Source of the DNA: Rhynchopus sp. YZ270_cl-10 | Lineage: Eukaryota > Euglenozoa > Diplonemea > Diplonemida > Diplonemidae | NCBI GenBank assembly: GCA_964035575.1 | Contig: OZ037851.1 | Coordinates: 744,001 to 808,000 of the forward strand | Length of the DNA: 64,000 bases | Direction: 5' to 3' | Shown: positions 9,531 through 20,789 of the stretch, in pieces | Position numbering within the stretch: the stretch's first letter is position 1 | How the letters are laid out: each line of letters starts with the position of its first letter | Notes under the pieces: generated by a model | What the model was told of the DNA's origin: nothing | The model's input: the letters and a program-made list of their open reading frames with translations, nothing else | Databases searched by the model: none | Made by a program: the position numbers and the translations under genes

Positions 9531-10383
9531 TGTGAGTGTTGGTGTTGTGCAAAATTGAAACTGTGAATTGACGTGGTGTGGGAAGGGGATGGTTATCTGA
9601 ATAACTGCGTGTCAGAAAGCAGGACCATGGACAATCTCACACATCGTCTCATCGACCGCACGCGTCTGGATTGGTTCTGGAGGCAACCAACTTACACAGA
9701 GCACTACACGGCAGGTCGCAGGCCACGCAAGAGCGGATTGCGCAGCTGGAGCAACCAACCCGACTCATAACTCAAACCCCCCAGCTACATTCCTTGTTGG
9801 GTGAACAACACAACCCATGGAGGAACATACCTCTGCTCCCCTAGGCTAGGAACCCTAAGATGCAACACGAGAAAAGACTCCAACAACATTTTTTGTTTTT
9901 TTCCCCCTTTTGTTTTTTTGTTTGACCGTTTGGGCGTGTTAGCCACAGTTGCGATTTTCACGGCCTTCCTATCACCTTCATGGACCTTCTCCCAAACGAA
10001 ACAAACGGGATACAACCCCCACGGAAGGAAAATCTATATACCGTACAGTCCAACGGTACGTTTGCGAGCTTTTTTTTCATGCACGACACTGTTGTACTGC
10101 CCTTACCGTAGCATATGATGCTTTCATTCGCGGGGTATCCTTTCAAAGGGAAAAGAAAACTTGAGATAAATGGATCCCATGCAACATCAAACAGTTGGTA
10201 AGATGAATCTCTAAGCTTCAGGCACCTTTACAACCTTTTAAAAAAGGGACAGATGTATTTCCAAAAAACACAAAAAAAAAAAAAAAATTCAGATAGGGGT
10301 ATCACAGACACGACAATTGGTATATTGTTCGAAGCACTCAAAAATAAAATAAAAAAATCGCAAAAAAAAAAAAAAAAAAAACA
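9531..10383. other. Spacer upstream of the histone cluster
   Basis: No gene is apparent. The sequence holds poly-T and poly-A tracts, one degenerate copy of the stem-loop motif (GGTAAGATGAATCTCTAAG at about 10197) and runs into the left target duplication of a transposon at 10384. A promoter for the leftward array could lie here but no signal is recognisable. Confidence 0.5.
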
Positions 10384-10499
10384 CAGCAAGTCAGGGTTCT
10401 ATACAGCATTCCGCCCACGAGGGGCTGGCTCGGTCAGAATCGGTTTGACTCGGTCAGCCCAAAAAAAAAATTTTCCCCCCTCTTCAGGGAATTACACGG

Positions 10500-10655
10500 A
10501 TGCTGCCAGATCTGGCCAGATCTCCAGATCTGGGCCTCCCAGATCTGGCCAGATCTGGAAAATTTTTTTTTTTTTTTGAAAAAAAAAATTTTCCCAGACG
10601 TCCCAGATCTGGCCAGATCTGGCCACATCTGGGAGATCTGGGACGTCTGGGAAAA
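10500..10655. repeat. CAGATCTGGC palindrome block, left copy
   Basis: AGATCTGG and TGGCCAGATCT units are stacked around poly-T and poly-A. The arms TTCCCAGACGTCCCAGATCT at 10591-10610 and its exact reverse complement at 10634-10653 form a perfect 20-base inverted repeat. Related blocks lie at 13110-13152 and 14022-14180 inside the same element. Confidence 0.75.
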
Positions 10656-10854
10656 ATTTTTTTTCCAGGTACCCCCAATGACATAACGAAGTATCGCTTG
10701 AAGTACCGTTCAATATACGTTGCTCGTGTGTGCAAGTTACGAAGTAGGACACACAAGGTATATCAAACGATAAATCAATCAGATAAACGTTACATCATTG
10801 GAAAATTGTTGGCACCGCCGCCCTGTCTTCGTATTTATTACGTCGACAGGCCAA

Positions 10855-11635
10855 ACAGCGTTGGGCTCAGAAGAAGCAGTGCAAAACACTGGGGATCAAC
10901 ATGAGAACCAACTCCCAACAACACAGGCTACCGAAGTAGCAGGTGGGGTGTTGCGGGTGTTTGGGGTGAAAGAAAATCGATTTTGGTAAGTTACAGCAGA
11001 AAATTCTTAAGTTTGCACAATTGAGAAGGGTGTTACCACTGCCTAATATTATTCGTACATGTGAACCGGTAAGGTCGAGAAGGGTGGACACGGCATACAA
11101 GTACAAGTACAAGTAAGACGTACCTTCTACAAAGGCTGGATTCGCAATTCTTAAGGGATTGAATTCAGCCCCCACGTGGTGTTTTTGAGAAAATCATTCC
11201 ATGGTATACAGCTAATGGTTCCCGAAGAATGATTCGCCCCTCCTCGTTCATGCAAACTTAAGAAAATTCTGAAGTAACTACAACCTGGCGTGCGGGTACA
11301 GATGCATTGCTTTGTTCTTTCCTCAAAGTCATGTGTGATCTCTCGGGTCTGTACTAAAGTCAGTGTTTAGATAAGCATCCACTTGACTCGTTCTAACAAC
11401 CGTTGAAATCTAGAACAAAACAATACACTGCCCCTTCTCACACCAAGCCGCCATGCTTCAAGAGCATGCCCTGGGCAAAAATTACTCTGACAAAAATTGG
11501 TTTTCTGGGGGAACGCAATATTTTCTTGTGCCTAGTCCTCCGCAAGAGCAGAGGACAGACTTTCCGGATCCCGAAGTCGAATTTCTTGCACTAGCTATGC
11601 TCCCTGGATTAAATGGCTATAGCAGTGACTGACTA
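10855..11635. repeat. Dispersed repeat R1, interrupted copy
   Basis: GACAGGCCAAACAGCGTTGG near 10855 and ATGAGAACCAACTCCCA near 10900 are followed only after about 490 bases by CATGCTTCAAGAGCATGCC at about 11452 and TAGCTATGCTCCCTGGATTA at about 11595. In the copy at 27285-27600 these parts are contiguous; a third, inverted copy lies at 16100-16840. No coding sense is apparent. Confidence 0.65.
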
Positions 11636-14021
11636 AGAGTTTCATAATAATTAGGGTGGTCTATGGGGTGGGTTAATGGAAAAGTTGGTATATAAACCCG
11701 ACTTTTACGATCGCCACCTGGTTTTCAAATAATTGCACCAGCTCTTCCGTCGGCACTGCTTCGCTGTCACGATGAAGGGTCGTCGGTTCGGGTACCTGTT
11801 AAGAGAAATTGAATGTAAAAGTAGAGACTACAACAAAAAAACAAACAAACAAACAAGAAGCCGCCCCGTACCCCTTAAACGTAATAGTGACATTTTTGTT
11901 GACAAAAAAAAAATTAGCTAAAAAATAGCGGACATGTCGAAAAGGGAGAAAACCGGGGGGTTAAAAACATACCTTGCACTCGGCCCACTCTCCAGGTACA
12001 AAGAACATCACTGCACGACAAACCCACTACTACGATAGAAAATAACTATTTTTTACCGAACAGAAAGGTCGTTTTATTGATGAGTGTTTTCTGAGTGCAC
12101 ACTCAGTGGGGACAAAATGCAACACTTACCGAAAAAATTCTCCAATCGGACAAAAACCTTTCTAAACACCCAAAAAAAACACCTCAGTCCACATCCGCTG
12201 GGGTCGCGAGATGGAAATATATGGTTTTACAACTTTTGGGGGGTCTAGCGTGGGTCCCAGATGCATTTTGCAACGGGTCTGTGTGTGTGTGTGTGCCTCA
12301 ACCGCTTCACAGTACCCTTTTTTGTAACTGAAAACGACGCATCCTGTACCTAAGTGCACTGAAGCCTTGCTTGCGTCCTCCTTCGTGGTTTTGGGCGTTC
12401 GCATGCGAGAATCATTATCGCATTCGCACATGTAATTCTCGCATCACGGAGAGGATTTTAGCGTTACGTGACCACAAAAAAAGTGCACAAAATTAGTTTG
12501 GTCAAAAATCACCTTGCGAAAAAGTACCCAAAAAGCACGGCTATAAAAACGCTAAGGAAAAATCGATATTCATTTTTTGGGCAGAGAAGTGCGTTTTAGG
12601 CGCCCACAGATGGTCAAAACATCAAAATTTTTGTGTTTTTGGCATCTTTGGACACCCAAGGACCCACTATCAGGGGTGAATTTTTTTTGCCTGAGATTTG
12701 CCTTTGCCAAAAATCGAAAAAAAAAATTATGAAGGAAATTGCTAAGAAAAAGTCGAAATTGTGGGCCCCTGTAGTGCATATGGCGGTACCCCAGATCGTC
12801 AAAACACCCGACTCTTGCGTTTTTTTGCACTTTTTTGGTGCACAAAAACCCTACTCAGGGGTCAAAATTTTCCCGGGAAAAAAATTTTTTTTTCCGAGAT
12901 TTTTCAAAAATCGACTTGTCTTTGGTAAAAACCACGAAATTTCGGGTGCGCGAAACCACGTTTTAGACCCCCACAGATGCTCAAAAGTGTCAAATTTTGC
13001 TTTTAACGGCCTCAAATCGTCGAAATTAGCCCTATATAGGGGCGAAAAAAAAAATTCGAGAGTCCCTTTCCCTGGGAGACAATAGCCAGAAATCTGAGAA
13101 AAAAAAAAAAAAAATGGCCAGATTTCCAGATCTGGCCAGATCTGGCCAGATCCAGTGGTCGCGCTAATTATGGGAAAAAATGGGGAAAAAATGGATTTCG
13201 GGTACGGAAAAACGTTCCTTGAAAAGGTTAGCTGGGGAGGCCCGGAAACCCCGTTTTGTGGCATTTCCGGGCCAATCCCGGCTTGTGGTGGGGCATATTC
13301 GGAAAAATGGACAAAATTTTAGTGACTTAAATTTTCGCAAAATATGAACCCGTACTCGTAAACAAGGGTCATTTTCAGGAAAATTCGGAAAATTCCGAGA
13401 TTTGGAAGCAATTTTTCTCCTGAAAATCAGTGGGTTTTCAGCCCCAAAACATACCGCGATTGGAATTTCCGGAATCCGTCCGCGCTGTGGTGGGGTCACT
13501 TTGCCGAAATGGCCAATTTTTTGGTTTTGGTCAAAATCCATGTGGGTAAAGAGGGCCAATGTAAATCCCACAACCAGATTTTCTCTCCCTGATCCTGACG
13601 TCTTGCAACATGAAAATGCGCGAAAACACCGGCATTTGCATTTCCGGAATCCGTCCGTTCTGTGGTGGGGTCAATTTGCCGAAATGGACAAGTTCTTGGT
13701 TTTGGTCAAAACCCGTCAGTGTAAGGTAAAGGGGGCAAGTGTTTGCCTGTAGAAACTGGAAGGGAACAGGCAGCGCCGCAGGCGCACGGTAACCAACTTT
13801 TTTTTTTTTCCTTTTCTTTTTTCTCCTCTTTCTTTTGACTTTCCGAGCCAATTGCGTTCCACGGCGGGGTCACATGTATATGCAAGTCCACTATGTGGTG
13901 GTCTTACTCAACAATATTAGAACTTCTGGTTTCTTAATGAAATCCCCGTACTGCAAAAAAAAAACGTTCCTACCAAAACCCCCAAAAATCCCGGGATGAG
14001 GGATGGACTTTAGCGCGAGCT

Positions 14022-14180
14022 CTGGCCAGATCTGGGGGTTTTTTTTTTTTTTTGAAAAAAAAAAATTTCCCAGATTCCCAGATCTGGCCAGATCTGTCCA
14101 GATCTGGAAACAAGATCTCCACATCTGGAAAACGAGCCAGATCTGGGAAATTGGCCCCCAAATCTGGCCAGATCTGGCAG
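14022..14180. repeat. CAGATCTGGC palindrome block, right copy
   Basis: GGCCAGATCTGG and CCCAGATCTGG units surround poly-T and poly-A, in the same order as the block at 10540-10655. Occurs near the other side of transposon T1. Confidence 0.65.
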
Positions 14181-14214
14181 CATCCGTGGAATTATATAGG
14201 TTTTGGGGTTTTTC

Positions 14215-14345
14215 GCTGAAACTCGGTCGAGCCCGGGTCCCCAACCCAGCTCAAGTTGGGGGCCTCCGGCGGAATGTGAGAATTCCTCGGTTATCCAACT
14301 GCGGAGTTCGGCACTTCATTGAAGCAATTCGTGCACCAGGCACAA
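14215..14345 (+). repeat. Dispersed repeat R2, copy 1
   Basis: The sequence around CTCAAGTTGGGGGCCTCCGG and ATGTGAGAATTCCTCGG is repeated inverted at 24130-24240. In both places a hairpin box followed by ACGGTACGCAACATT is the next feature downstream. Confidence 0.65.
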
Positions 14346-14408
14346 GTGGTACACGAATTGTCTGTAGCCTCAGTACATTTATAACAAAGAAAGGGCGGTC
14401 ACGGCACC

Positions 14409-14665
14409 CAAAGCGAAGCCACGGTACGCAACATTTCTAAAAAAATGTTGATACAAAACGGCACTGTCGCTGGTAATTGTGGTCAGCTTCCGTAATTTTA
14501 CTCCCCTGTTTTTCTAAAACGAAAGTTTCTGGCGAAGCCACGGTACGCAACATTTCTAAAAATTGCGCTTAAAATTGAACATTTTTACTGCAAAAGTATA
14601 TCATGGGAAGGGTGGGTTGCAATCTTGCGCCGCAGGCGCACGGTACGCTACTTTTATTATTTCGC
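14409..14665 (+). repeat. Hairpin-tag module (box A, box A, box B), copy 1
   Basis: Box A is GCGAAGC plus CACGGTACGCAAC at about 14409 and again GGCGAAGCC plus ACGGTACGCAAC at about 14532. Box B is GCGCCGCAGGCGC at 14627-14639 plus ACGGTACGCTAC. Both box types are hairpins with a three-base GNA loop followed by the same tag. The same A-A-B order recurs at 18445-18700, 19280-19510 and 23164-23415, and A-B alone at 19116-19245. Confidence 0.75.
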
Positions 14666-14917
14666 CATGCTGCATGCTTCCTTTTCCTTCGGCGTTTGAC
14701 CAATTGAGTCGCGTTTTGGCTGTGACGGGTCACTTTGTTCATGAGGCCATTTCTGGTCACTCTCAGAGGCTCGTGTGAGATACCAAAATTTCCACCCAAG
14801 ATTTGGAAAAAAAATCTGAGATTTATAAAAAAAAAAAAAAATAACGGCTGACCGAGTCAACGTCTGACTCGGTCAGACCGACCGAGTGACCGGACCTGTA
14901 TAGAACCCTGCAGCAAG

Positions 14918-15398
14918 AATTTATCACCTAGTTGGGGGGGAAAAAAACAGACTTCCATCCCCTACCTCCCACTAAACTATTCTACACTTGAGGCCTTGAG
15001 ATAGTACGTCAATAGAGGAAGCAGTTGCGTACTTCCATACGCAAAGTGGATACCGCTATTGCATCCCACAACCCTTATGTAGTGAACATAAAAAAAAAAT
15101 ACAGCGGTACCCCGTGAGGATACGTCTAAGTGTACCCCAAAAATAATCCCTTTAACCTGTTGTGTTATCAATCATTACCAACGTAAAGATCTGTGTCAGA
15201 AGGTGGCACCAAGTCTATTATGGCTTATGCAGGATAAAGATTGTTTCGGTATTGTCCTTTGAGGGGCGAGGATAAAACATTGCGCTGAAAAGAATAAGAT
15301 AATACTTTTACTACAGGATGGATCTTGCAGTCACCTTGAAAAAAAGGAGGGGGTATCTATTTTTTCTGTGCGTGGAGAACACAAAAAAAACACCATCA
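14918..15398. other. Spacer between transposons T1 and T5
   Basis: No gene, repeat end or structured motif is recognisable here. Composition is mixed and the short frames have no family resemblance. Confidence 0.45.
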
Positions 15399-15407
15399 AA
15401 AAAATAA

Positions 15408-17640
15408 GAGAAAAGTTCGATTTCGGCCTCGAAAATACCCGTGACACCGATTTGTCACGGTACTTTGTCACGGAATTTTTTTGAAAGATTCGATTTCGTG
15501 ACAAAAAAAGTTCGATTTCGTGACAAGCCGATTTTTTCATTGACACACAAAATTCAATTTAGTGACAAATGACTTTTTTCATTGACAAAAAAAAATTCGA
15601 TTTCGTGACAAATCCATTTTTTCATTGACAAAAAAATGTCATTGAAAAAAATGGATTTTGTCAAGGAAAAAGTCGTGACAGCCAACCCGCCAGTCACTGA
15701 AAAGTGACCAGACAGCCACTTGACAAACACAAAAGAGGCCATTCTTGAGCTGTCTAGAAACCTATGGGCAGAGACTGAAGACACAAGGTATGATAACTTT
15801 ATGATTATGCAAGACTTAGTATATCGCGAACACGGTCAGGCTTGCACGCCTCTGGCCAGAGGCCAGCCCCACTAAATGATATGCAGCAGACACTCATTGC
15901 AGATTTCATTTTCATTCGGTAAAAAATTAATGGGTGCGCAAGTTTCTATACCTAATACCCCAACCCTCACCCATACATTCCATTACACACACCAAAACAG
16001 ATCGAATCCACCAGCGCATGCGACGGAAGCAGATTCAGATTGTGGTTTGATAAGCAGAGTTCGGTTATTATGGTGGTGGAAAGGGGGGTGGGAACACTTT
16101 GTCAGTCACTGCTATAGCCATTAACCAGGGAGCATAGCTAGTGCAAGAAATTCGACTTTGGAAACCTAACGGAAAGTCTGTCCTCTGCTTCCGGAGGACT
16201 AGACACAAGAAAATATTGTTTGTTCCCCCAGAAAACCAGTGCACAATTCACACTCCTTGTGGGTGGTCTTGTTGCCTTTTCGTCATAGTAATTTTGGCCC
16301 AGGCATGCTCTCGAAGCATGACAATTTAGTGTGTATGGGGCAGGGTGTTGTTTTGTTCTGAATTCTCTTTGTTATAACATCTAAGTCAATCGCGGGTGGT
16401 GGTTTGTGTAGCGTGAGGCACTCTTTTTAGCAAACTTCCTGCGGCTGCTAAAGTGTTATTTCTTCGGATTTAACAACGTACAGCGTAACATAGTGGTTTA
16501 GCCTGGTCGACACAACCTTTGATAGATACGGGATAACCAACCCCCCTTCGACCCCTCGTGGGTTCACTGAACAAGCCCTAGTGGTAGTTAAACGCGATTG
16601 ACATTTACATTTCCTAGAGATGAAAGAACAAGATAACACTTCTGTACCCGCGCATCAAAATTGTGGAAAACTTTGCACCCCAAACACCCTCAACAACGCC
16701 CGCCAAAAGGCGCCCCTTGTTGCTGGGAGTTGGTTCTCATGTTTGATACACTGCACAGCAGGCATTCCTCTGAGTCCAACGCATGTTTGGCCTGTCTGCG
16801 GCGTTGTACTTCAGGTGCACGAAGACAGGGTCTGGTGGTAAATTTTGCGTAGTACTGCGACGTGGTACTACGTGGGTCTGGGAACCTGGTACCTGGGTAC
16901 AGGATATTTGTTGTAAAGACATCTTCCACCATGCATTGAGGAGGGTAAGACAGTGTTCGCAGTTTCTACCTGATAGCATTACACATTTAACTTCTCCACG
17001 GGGGTCTTGGGCCGTTCACTCGGTTATACCTTGACTACCGGAAGATATTCTTGAGGCCTTTTTGGTCTCTAGAATATCCGGTCTTCCCGAACGGAGGCAC
17101 ACTTTGTGTGTTACTACGACCTGGCAATTTCCAGCAGTAGGTTAAGTAATCTTTCTTGTAAATTGTTGGATCATTATCTCCTCAGTGCATGCATGCCCCA
17201 CGTGACTGGACACTTTTGTGTTTGTCATGTGGAGCTGTGGTTGCTCTTTCACGACTTTTATCCTTGTATCCAGTGTACCCGTACCCAGTGCCCTGTCACG
17301 ACTTTTTCCGTGACAAAAAGTTTGGTTTCCTTGACAAAATCCATTTCTGTCACGACTTTTTCCGTGACAAAAAGTTCGGTTTCCTTGACAAAATCCATTT
17401 TTTCATTGACATTTTTTTGTCACTGAATTTTTGGATTTGTCACGAAATCGAATTTTTTTTTGTCAATGAAAAAATCGGTTTGTCACGAAATCGAATTTTG
17501 TGTGTCAATGAAAAAATTGGTTTGTCACGAAATCGATTTTTTTTTGTCACGAAATCGAATCTTTCAAAAAAATTCCGTGACAAAATTCCGTGACAAATCG
17601 GTGTCACGGGTATTTTCGAGGCCGAAATCGAACTTTTCTC
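15408..17640. mobile_element. Mutator-like foldback transposon T5
   Basis: Long inverted ends start GAGAAAAGTTCGATTTCGG at 15408 and end with its reverse complement at 17640. Each end consists of several hundred bases of degenerate TTTCGTGACAAA and CATTGACAAA sub-repeats (15408-15690 and 17290-17640). The 9-base sequence AAAAAATAA lies directly outside both ends (15399-15407, 17641-17649). Long terminal inverted repeats with a 9-base duplication are the usual signature of Mutator-like elements. No transposase is visible; the interior contains an inverted copy of repeat R1. Confidence 0.7.
16100..16840 (-). repeat. Dispersed repeat R1, inverted interrupted copy
   Basis: The segment 16115-16335 is the reverse complement of the right half of R1 (GGGAGCATAGCTAGTGCAAG) and 16660-16840 that of the left half. 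About 330 unrelated bases separate them. It lies inside foldback T5. Confidence 0.6.
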
Positions 17641-17652
17641 AAAAAATAAATA

Positions 17653-17757
17653 CAGTAGGACAAGTAATATTGGCAACCCAAAAAAGTCGCCAATTACAAG
17701 AAAAAACCCCAAAATCCGCCATTTTTTTTTTTGGTCGCCAAGCTTCTTGTCCTACTG
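17653..17757. mobile_element. TA-flanked MITE M1
   Basis: A 105-base element with perfect 12-base ends CAGTAGGACAAG and CTTGTCCTACTG, flanked by TA on both sides (17651-17652, 17758-17759). This is the Tc1/mariner-type pattern. It sits a few bases outside the right end of T5. Confidence 0.8.
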
Positions 17758-17910
17758 TAATAACAAATTCTCTTTCTGTGGCAGAAAAGAGCGCCTGCTG
17801 AATGAGTTAAAGGCAGGGTACTTTTTTTTTCAAACAAAACCAGGGGGGATAGCTTCGTTTTTCAGGGTGGACTGATTTTTGCCAGGACAAAAGAAAATAA
17901 AAAACGAAAA

Positions 17911-17948
17911 GTTGATAAGATGAACCTCAGCCTCTCGTGCTTAGTCAT
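17911..17948 (-). repeat. Stem-loop family 1 copy
   Basis: The + strand reads GTTGATAAGATGAACCTCAG, then loop CCTCTCGTG, then CTTAGTCAT. The stem CTCAG/CTTAG has one mismatch here. Minus-strand sense has the conserved GCACGAGAGG. Confidence 0.65.
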
Positions 17949-18922
17949 AAAAAAGACAATGCAAGGGGGGAAGGGAGTAGACGATGAGCAAGACAGAGTA
18001 ACGTCCAAAAAGAAAGAACAGAAAAAAAAAAAAAAAAAGGCCCCACAAAACAAAAAAAAACGAAATAAACGCAGGGTTCTAGGTCCAAAAAAAAAAAGGG
18101 GGAAACGGAAAATGTGTTTTGAAAAAAAATTTCCGCGCTGCGCGCGGAAGATTCCTACCCCACAACAGCCCCAAAAAATTGATGCTACCCATACGTAATG
18201 TCAAGTCGAGGACATCCTTCGCATAATGGAGAGGGATAACCCGATTCCCAACGAACTGCCGGACAATCTCCTCGGGGTGATCATCCAAGAATGTGTGGCA
18301 CGAAAGAATCGTGCACCCGAACCTCACCTATGGTGATGATGATGATGATGATGATCTGTGACAGTCGACTAGAAAAGCGACACAAAGATACACTTTGTAT
18401 TCTTTATTCAGGAGCAGGGGGCCTATACAGGTTCGCCCAAGTTCCTGGCGAAGCCACGGTACGCAACATTTATAAAAAATGTTGACATAAAATGGCACGG
18501 TCGCTAGTAATTCTCGTCAGTTTCCGTAAATTTTACTTACGTATTTTGCTAAAACGAAAGTTTCTGGCGAAGCCACGGTACGCAACATTTCCAAAAAATA
18601 CGTTTAAAATTGCACTTTTTTTACAGCCAAACTATGTCATGGGAAGGGTTGTTGTAAGCTTGCGCCGCAGGCGCACGGTACGCTACTTTTTTTTCTTTCG
18701 CCATGATGCATGCTTCCTTTTCCTTCTGAATGCGAGCATTTTCGTATGGGAAATTGAGATTTTTTTGGGTAGCAAAAAATTCTGTTGTGAGTAAGTGTAG
18801 GAGGGCCCACGGTTTCTGGGATTGTTTTTTGGGGGACCCCCATACTTATCGCTAAATATGCCGTTTTTCCCGAAAAATTTTAGAATCCCACGCCCAATTT
18901 CTTTCTTTTTGGCAAAAAAAAA

Positions 18923-18945
18923 TTTTTCGCGCTTCGCGCGAAAAA
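18923..18945. repeat. Triloop hairpin, TTTTTCGCGC stem with TTC loop
   Basis: TTTTTCGCGC at 18923-18932 pairs perfectly with GCGCGAAAAA at 18936-18945 around TTC, which is GAA on the other strand. Confidence 0.8.
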
Positions 18946-19875
18946 GGTCCTCAGAAGCTCAATTCCGGAAACAAATACGGGGGGAAGCGACGTTTTCCAA
19001 CTCCTCCGCCATCAGCAGGAACACCTCCGTTTTCTCTTGAATCTGTGACGCTCGTTGCTGAGAAACAGGGCAACAGCGCGTTCAAGAATATTCCCCATCT
19101 TTTGAGTGTTAAACTCGTGGCGAAGCCACGGTACGCAACATTTCTAAAAAATGCGCTTACAATTGCACCTTTTTTTACAGCCAAACTATGTCATGGAAAG
19201 GATGTAATGCAAGCTTGCGCCGCAGGCGCATGGTACGCTACTTTTTTTCTTTGCCCTTATCCTTCTTTCTCACTCCCAAAGGTTCTGGCGAAGCCACGGT
19301 ACGCAACATTTCTTTAAAATGTTGACATAAAATGGCACTTTTGTTGGTAACTATCGTCCCGTTCGGTAAATTTTACTTCCATATTTTGCTAAAACGAAAG
19401 TTTCTAGCCACGGTACGCAACATTTCAAAAAATTGCGCTTAAAATCGCCTACTATGTCGCGGGAAGGGTGGGTTGCAAGCTCGCGCCGCAGGCGCACGGT
19501 ACGCTACATTTTTCCTTTCACCATGCTGAATCTTCCTTTTCCGGTAAAATAGAAGAAATTTGCGGGTTTGCGGGTTTACGAGTAAATATAGAATTCTGTG
19601 GGGGGTAGGTGAGAGGTGGGCGGAGCCCCCACTCCTCACCTAACCACCCCAGCCTCAACCCAAAACCCAAATTACCACGTATGGACACGTACGGATTCCA
19701 CCTTTTCAAACAATTCACGTATGGATTTCCATACGTTCCACACGTGGAGCGTAATCCCTGTCACCAGAGTCACTCAACGAACCCTTTTTTGCGGAGCAAA
19801 AAATGAAAAAATGGCGCCGCAGGCAAAAAAAATTAAGGTACAGGATGCAACCCAGTTCCCCAGGTGCATATCCTG

Positions 19876-20057
19876 AAAGGAAATTTATTTCCTGAGGGAA
19901 ATTTATTTCCTGGGGCAAATTTATTGCCTGAGGCAAATTTATTTCCTGAGGGAAATTTATTTCCCGAGGGAAATTTATTTCCCGAGGGGAAATTTATTGC
20001 CTGAGGGAAATTTATTGCCTGAGGCAAATTTTTTTCCTGGAGAAAAATTTTTTCCTG
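19876..20057. repeat. Minisatellite of about 19 bases
   Basis: Roughly nine to ten tandem units of the type GAAATTTATTTCCTGAGG, degrading to the right. Spacers of constant length and unique sequence are absent, so this is not a CRISPR array. It lies within T2n. Confidence 0.8.
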
Positions 20058-20255
20058 GGTAAAAAAAATTTCTTTCCGGCCGATTTTTTTCTTTCTTTTG
20101 GGGGAAAAAATCGCCACGTACCACGGCTAGTTAGCTACAAGTATGGGGACCCCCAAAAAAAAAAGAAATACCCCCCCCCAAAAAAAAAACCCCCGGATTT
20201 AACGGAAAATGTGTTACACATTTTCCGTATACTATACCTAGGACCCTGATAAACG

Positions 20256-20789
20256 GAGGAAAATACGCATCCCCAACAATAAAAATTGGATTTTTTTTTT
20301 AAAAACGCAACAGCACTCTTTTTTTTTGAAGGGGGAAAAAAAAAGGAAATTTAGGCGCGTTGCGGGACTTCACGACATCATCTCTAAAGAAAATAGATGG
20401 GATACTAAGATTGCTTACCCTACTACTTTTTGAAAACTTCGTATGTTCGGGTAGCAAAAGGACGCTCCTTTTTGCCTTTTTTCTACTTTATTTTATTGTG
20501 CTCGGGGCTAGACTTTGTGTAACAGTTTTTGTGCGTGAGGGGGCGAAGGGTGGGGAATCGGATAAGGCAATTGGCAGACTCTCAGTGCATTCCACCAGAT
20601 TGTCCAGGCATGTTGAAGCCCTGTGTGGGAGAGGGTGTTTGTAATATTGAATCTGAAAATCTATTTTAAAAAAAAAAAACAGTTCAGACCAAATAGTCTG
20701 CACCCAGATAATCTGTTGGTTTGATGTAGCTGCCATCCAGACAGTCTTCGCTGATGAGTGGAAAAATACTCAAGAAATTCATTTTGGGG
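20256..20789. other. Downstream region of PLAC8 gene 1
   Basis: No further exon can be supported. The stretch holds poly-A/T tracts and probably the 3' untranslated region of the PLAC8-domain gene. A continuation of an open frame to about 20684 exists but is out of phase with the splice pattern I use. Confidence 0.4.

Larger units (their letters stand above)
10391..14910. mobile_element. Non-autonomous DNA transposon T1 (CAGGG family, 4.5 kb)
   Basis: The left end starts CAGGGTTCTATACAG at 10392 and the right end is its exact reverse complement ending at 14910. The 7-base sequence CAGCAAG lies on both sides (10384-10390 and 14911-14917), with one extra T at 10391 on the left. Subterminal GACTCGGTCAG motifs occur at both ends in opposite orientation (10413-10455 and 14847-14890). 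Termini CAGGG..CCCTG and the 7-base duplication are shared with T2 and T3. No transposase is recognisable inside, so it must move in trans or be dead. The interior holds AGATCT palindrome blocks, an interrupted copy of dispersed repeat R1 and a hairpin module. Superfamily is uncertain: hAT-like or P-like would fit such ends, but both usually duplicate 8 bases. Confidence 0.8.
18841..20145. mobile_element. DNA transposon T2n nested in T2, 8-base duplication
   Basis: The element starts CATACTTATCGCTAA and ends with the reverse complement of CATACTTGTAGCTAA. The 8-base sequence GGGACCCC stands on both sides (18833-18840, 20146-20153), while T3 has a single uninterrupted copy at about 23556-23563. 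The 8-base duplication suggests a hAT-like element. It holds two hairpin-tag modules, three further GNA hairpins and a minisatellite, but no transposase. Confidence 0.85.
18072..20248. mobile_element. Non-autonomous DNA transposon T2 (CAGGG family)
   Basis: Left end CAGGGTTCTAGGTCC at 18072, right end CTATACCTAGGACCCTG at 20248, with the 7-base duplication ATAAACG on both sides (18065-18071, 20249-20255). Positions 18072-18840 and 20146-20248 match T3 (22794-23655) almost base for base; the difference is a 1.3 kb second element inserted at 18841. The right subterminus contains ACGGAAAATGTG with its own inverted copy. No transposase is seen. Confidence 0.87.

Noticed and set aside
19876-20057. 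CRISPR-like array
   Set aside because: Short direct tandem units without unique spacers; a minisatellite in a eukaryotic transposon.
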